This document shows positions 24,301 through 30,300 of a stretch of 64,000 bases of DNA, piece after piece. The position numbers and the translations under genes are program-made. The stretch comes from Atriophallophorus winterbourni (Eukaryota > Platyhelminthes > Trematoda > Plagiorchiida > Microphallidae). The stretch lies in the NCBI GenBank assembly GCA_013407085.1, contig JACCGJ010005251.1:56707-120706 (forward strand), read 5' to 3'. The notes beneath the pieces are model-generated. The model ran no database searches, was not told the DNA's origin, and worked only from the letters and a program-made list of their open reading frames with translations. How positions within the stretch are numbered: position 1 is the first letter of the stretch; each line of letters begins with the position of its first letter.

Positions 24301-27300
24301 CACCGACGAAACCCACATTCATTCAGATTTCGGTATTCGAACATGATTTTACATACTAGGATTAATGGAGTGTACATTTTTATGGGATTCATCTAGAATA
24401 AATCCCAAATCGCAATTTACGTCCTAGCACTGAACACCTACCTTTATTGAGGTGCTTTGAATCAAACCGGTGTAGTTGAAAATTTCTGCAGGGTACCACG
24501 TTTGTCGTTCGTATTGTGTCGAATATTCTACAATGTATTCCATGATCGGGGCGTAATTATCTGACCCGGGATACCAAGTGACCAGCGCGAGTTCTTCGTT
24601 GATGAAATCGACACAATTAACTTGGACACGGATCGCTTGTTCAGGACGACCTGAAAGTTAATCGACGGAAGCACAATGGAGAATTATTTAGTCGAAACTC
24701 TGGAATGAATCGTTTGAATAGTATAAGCGAACATGATAAAAGTATCAGTTGGATAATACATTGCCATTTTAATGAGATAGGTTTGTCCGTGCTTGATCAA
24801 CTTCAGACTAATTCAGGTTAAATGGCCGTATCATGTACTGCCATCATGTATTTGATGTCAAAGCAAGGGGTAATCGACTTTGAGAGCATTCATGACAAAT
24901 CGGCAGCATACAGCAAAGTGTGGAGATTTACAGCCTCATAAAAGGTGATTTCACTTACGCGGGATAATACTTCATTACAGAATCTATAATGATAGTAATC
25001 GTAGTTTAATGATAGGCATGCAAGTAGAATAAATGAGAATCCTGATCCATGCTATAAGAATGAAAAACCTATCCAGACTCGACTAGCAGAGACGAAAACC
25101 GCAAGACTAAGTAGAGAGCATACATACCTTGACAAGTAGCACATTAGGAGATGAGACCAAAATAATTTGCCACACTGTATGATCATTGGCCGTACCGATA
25201 TAATATAAACAACATCAAAGCGTTTGTAGATTGCAAAGTAATGGATTTATTGGTTCAAGATATTGAGCAATTATTCAATCCGTTTTATCCGCAATCAAGG
25301 ATCTCAACTTCAAACGATTTGGTAGCGAATCACTCACCTTGCACAAGTAGTGCCGCACTGGCAACATCAAAATCTAATCCATTGCTTGCGTTGCATCGGT
25401 ACTGACCAGTGTCCCTTGGTTCTGCACCGCTTAAAACGAGAGAATAGTCAAACCAAATCTTCTGAATTCGTGGTGTTAGATCAGGCATAATCAGATTGTC
25501 ATCCTTGTACCAGCTGATCTGCAGGTTCGGCAATTCTGCGGGATCCGTTTCCGCGGTGCAGACAAATTTGACCACTTGTCCTTCGTACACTTGTGTATCG
25601 ATCGGCGCCAAGACAATCTTGGTGCGTCTTCGGACTAGAAGACGCCCAGAGGCTTTGCGGCTACCAAAGGGATTGGTTGCTGTGCATTCGTAGACACCGG
25701 AATCTGTGAGGGCAGCACTCTAAAAACACATGAGTAGATGTACACATGAACTGAAATTTATAACGATACACATATGCTGGACTAAATCCACCACTTACGG
25801 ATATTCTCAGATCACCTGTTTCAAGACTTTGATACCGACCACCGTTGATTGGTCGTCCATCTTTCATCCAAGAGATCACAGCCTTCGGAGCGGAAAAGGT
25901 TTGACAAAAGAGCGTGATTTCATTCCCATCGACTACTCTGACCTCTGACTGGGGTGGTTTGATGAAATACGGTGGTTCTCGCATCACATTCACGTAAGCG
26001 TTGACAAAATCGTATCCAAACGCGTTCGAGGCATTACACTGAATAACGGCTGTGTCCGTGATCGTAAGGTTGTGCAACTCCATGGTCTGATCAACGAGGT
26101 AACATCGAACTAATCATTACGCTGTGACCAAATTTGCATTTTCAGGGGAAATGAAAATGCTCAACAGTAATCAAAATGGTACAACCTTATTTTCCAAAAA
26201 ACTTGAAAGGGCTTCCGATAAGTCTGTATTTGGTAACACGATTGCCGACAAAACTCAGCGAATGGAAAAATATGTAGGGGACTTCTCCTTTCTCTACTCT
26301 AGGGAGAGTACGGTTTTACAGCATGTACTTGAAAATATTAAGCGGCTGCAAACCATTGAACATCAAGAGCAATCAACCGTTTAGCGAATTGGAGGGCCCT
26401 TGGTGAACACGGAATTTCACCTGAACTCATCAAATGGTGTAGAACAGCATTCATACAGCCTCGTCACCATTTGTTTCTTCAGTGATGGCAGGAGGAGTGA
26501 GTCCCACAAGAGATGAGAGACACGAATATCTTCATGCTATTGAAGAATAAGGGTTGATAGAGACGACTGCAACATTTACAGAGGAATCTCCCTTCTGAAT
26601 GTTGTAGGCAACTTGTTTGGTAAAGTCTTACAGATCCGGCTACAAGTTTTAGCTGATAGAATACACTTCGAATCTCAATGTGGCTTCCGCATGTGAAGAT
26701 CAACCGTTAACATGATATTCCCCATGAGAACGGGAACGGCGTATGCCATTAAACAGTTTTTATCGATTTAATGAAAGCAATCAATTATATCTTCATAACC
26801 GGTCTCTTCAAAATCCTTAATCTAATTGGATCCCCCAAGACAGCTCAAGCTCATTATTTTCTTTCACTTTGGAACGAAGGGCTCAGTCCATTTTAACGGT
26901 TTTAGTAAAGAAACCTTTAAAATTCCCCGAGGCGCCAAACAAGTCTGTGTTCTTCTTAAAACGCTGCTAAGACGAGAACAGAATATATTTACCTGCGCAC
27001 GCGAAGTGATGGCAAGCTTTTCAACCTGAACATGTTGAGAGCAAAAACCAAGGCACTGGATGTGCTAAACCCTGACCTGCTTTTTGCCGACGATGCAGCC
27101 ATTATTGCTCATGTCAAGAACACCTTCAGTCGCTAACGGACTGTTTTTAGTCGACATGCAAAGACTTTCAGCTAACAATCAAAACGAGCAAGACCAAAGT
27201 TCTTCACCAAGGGATTGTATCGCCTCCAATAATCACACTTGGAAACTGTCAGCTTGAACCAGTAAATCATTTCACATATCTTGGTTCAACCTCTCGCTAG

Positions 27301-30300
27301 ACACGGAATGCCAGAGCAGCTGTCATTTTGTCGCAATTGAACTCTCGTGTTTGGAGTAACCGAAAGTTGACTTTAAGGAAAAAGATGATGGTATACAGCG
27401 CGTGCGTACTAAATGCTTTTCTGTACGGCAGTGAAACCTGGATCACCCACGCAAGGCACGAACGGAAGCTGAATGCTTTCCATCTACATATCGTGGATGG
27501 ACAAAGTGACTAATGCTGAAGTGTTTTCAAAGCTGGTCCATAGAGCATGTTCAACCTACTATGACAGTGCTGTCTGTGGTAGCTTGGCCACGTCTACAAA
27601 ATAGAAAATGGTCGTATTCTCAAGGATCTACTTAATGGTGAGTTGAAATCAGGAACTCAACCATTGCGCAGACCGCACTTGCTGTACAAATACGTTTGCA
27701 AAACAGATATGAAAGGTATTGTCGTTGAATCCACGTGCTGGGAAGAACTTGCTCTTGACCGCTCACATTGGAGGCATTGTGTAAAGCGTCGTCTGCAAGC
27801 TCTAGAGGAGCAGATACTACTTTTGGCTGCTGAACGCAGGTCACGCCGCCGGCGTGCAACTAACGCCGATAGACCGAATACTGCCGATCGATGCGGGAGA
27901 GATTGTTCCTCCGGAATCGGACTGTTTAGTCATTCGAAAATCTGTGGAACAAGGTTATTTTGGAACCGTAAAAAACAGCAGCTTATCGGAATTTCATCTT
28001 GCGTTCAAATAATTTCGAATGTACTCTGACTGCTTTCTTTAGCAAACCGTTAAATCTTACTGTGCATGATGGGGTTAGTGATCAGTTACCTGTTATCAAC
28101 TGTATGTGCCACTGGTGATCTTCAATGCCTTTTACAGCATCACAGCAATTAGATGGCCTTTGTTATTATATTTTGATCAAATTTAACATCAGTGTCTCAA
28201 TCAAACATTCTCCAGAGCACAGTTTTTTAGTCGATATGGCATTATGGCTGTCCTGTCTGAAAATATTTCTCGTTAGTCAGCACTATTCAAGCAATAATCT
28301 ATTCTCTACTGACAATCGCCGTTTGTATTCTGGTGACTGATGAATCCAGGCCGAAACGTTTTTATCAGAAATAATATTAACGCCAGCAGATTTCGCGACT
28401 AACCTGCAAACGTTTTGCGTTATATTCGAAGGTCATTTTTCTTAACCACTTCAGCGATCCTCCTTGGGATATTAGAACTACCAGCTAAGTAAACACGACG
28501 TGAACCCGATGGCTGAATGCGTATGATAGAAATTGGAGAGGTGTTTCATTAGCACAGACGATAGTCAAACATAGAAATCCCATTCTTAACATGATTGCGT
28601 CACGTTGAACATGAATGATGGGAGAGCCCTAATATGCAGCATAATTCGGCATCAAAACTGTTAATTAGATAGACGATTGTAATAGCATTCAAGACAAGAA
28701 TTCGTATCACGAACGAATTGAAAATAAAAGGTTTATATGACATCATACATTAAGGCAGGAACAAAGGAATAACATAATCAGGTAGTATAGAATACGAGGT
28801 TTATGTGATATACCTTGACCAAATGATATTGTACTGATGAAAACACAAAGCAATCAGGCAGTCAAATTAAAAATAATTGAAACTGCTTTTATAAGCTCTT
28901 TCATCTTCAGTTAATAGTATTTGTATTACACTGCAACAGCTATCCCAGAATTTGATTTATATCAATTCTAATATCAAGAGAAATTCAAAAAATGGCATCT
29001 CTGGAATGTCTCCGTGCAATTAGTAAATTACTTGATAACGTTATACTTCCATGAAATCGATTCGTAAAAGCATAAGTTTAAACTAAATGAGTAGCAACCG
29101 TCTTTGTTTTGCGGACGTCATTTGCGACAAAAGAACCATATAGTGAACTCACCGTTCCACGTAGGAATTTTCTAACCCCATCAATGTAGTTCGACGGATC
29201 CTCTCCATTCACCGTCCATCTTATTTGTGGAGATGGTATTCCCCTGGCTGTGCATCGAAATACTACCGATCCGTTGACTGGAACGGTGATGTCCTCAGGC
29301 TTATCAATAAACGTAGGACGAACTGAAATTTCCAAATCAAATTATTATTTTTCAAAGATCACTACTGAATTAATGAAAGTAGTTCAAATAACTATACACG
29401 GCTTACCTTGAACTTGAACGGTATATTGTGAGTTCAAAGTTCGTAATGTTTGCTCATTCATGCCCTGGCAACGATAGTTTCCTGCGGCTTCCAGACTAAC
29501 AGGGTTAAATTCCAACATGGTTCCGAGATTTTTTACATTGACATTTGGAAGCTGTAAAACGAGTTACTTCGTTCAATACGCTACAACCGATCAATAACTA
29601 TTGAAGCGCAAACTACTCTGATAAATTATTACTATGAAATAGATCAGAATGTAAGGGATGGGGATGTGAGCACCACAATACTTTGGTAGATCAGAATGTC
29701 GTTGCCAAATCTGGCCGTAGACGAGTTGCTCTCATCCAAATGCTCCACGTTCAGTTTAATGCGAAACATTTAAATAATTATTTTCCGAAATAATAAATTT
29801 ATCATTTGATTTGTAAACAACGTGGTGTACAAGGTTATACTTGAATGTCACTGTTGCATAGGGTTGTTGTTGCATAGGGACAGGATATGCACTGCTGATG
29901 AGCTCAAATAAGAGCGAAACTGGAGTTCAGTGCTTCTAATGTGGACCGTTGTGATAAAGTTTGTGAATATTTCGAAGGACTTCGTACTCATGAGTAGTCG
30001 CAAAATATGACAAACAAACAAACCTACCCTTGGCTTTTTGCCTATAAGTAATCACCAGGTCTGCTTACCCGAACATGAAATTTATCAAAATGTTGTGCTC
30101 CAAATTTTTCAAAGTTATTTTACTCACGTTGATCGGGTCATTTTCGTTTTTGAACCAACTGTATTGCGGCTCCGGATATCCACTAAATATACACTTCAAC
30201 CGGAGAATATCACCTTCCGTGGCAACTTCCGTCCGCGGTGTGCGATACAGATTTTCAAGTGGATAATTGATCTGATGTTGAAGAACAATGCGATAATTTA

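Noticed and set aside
28321..28375. Hammerhead-like string ctgatgaatccaggccgaaacg with a possible 7-bp stem I
   Set aside because: The segment between CTGATGA and GAAA cannot form a stem II (first pair would be A-C and the loop is too short), so I do not call it a ribozyme.
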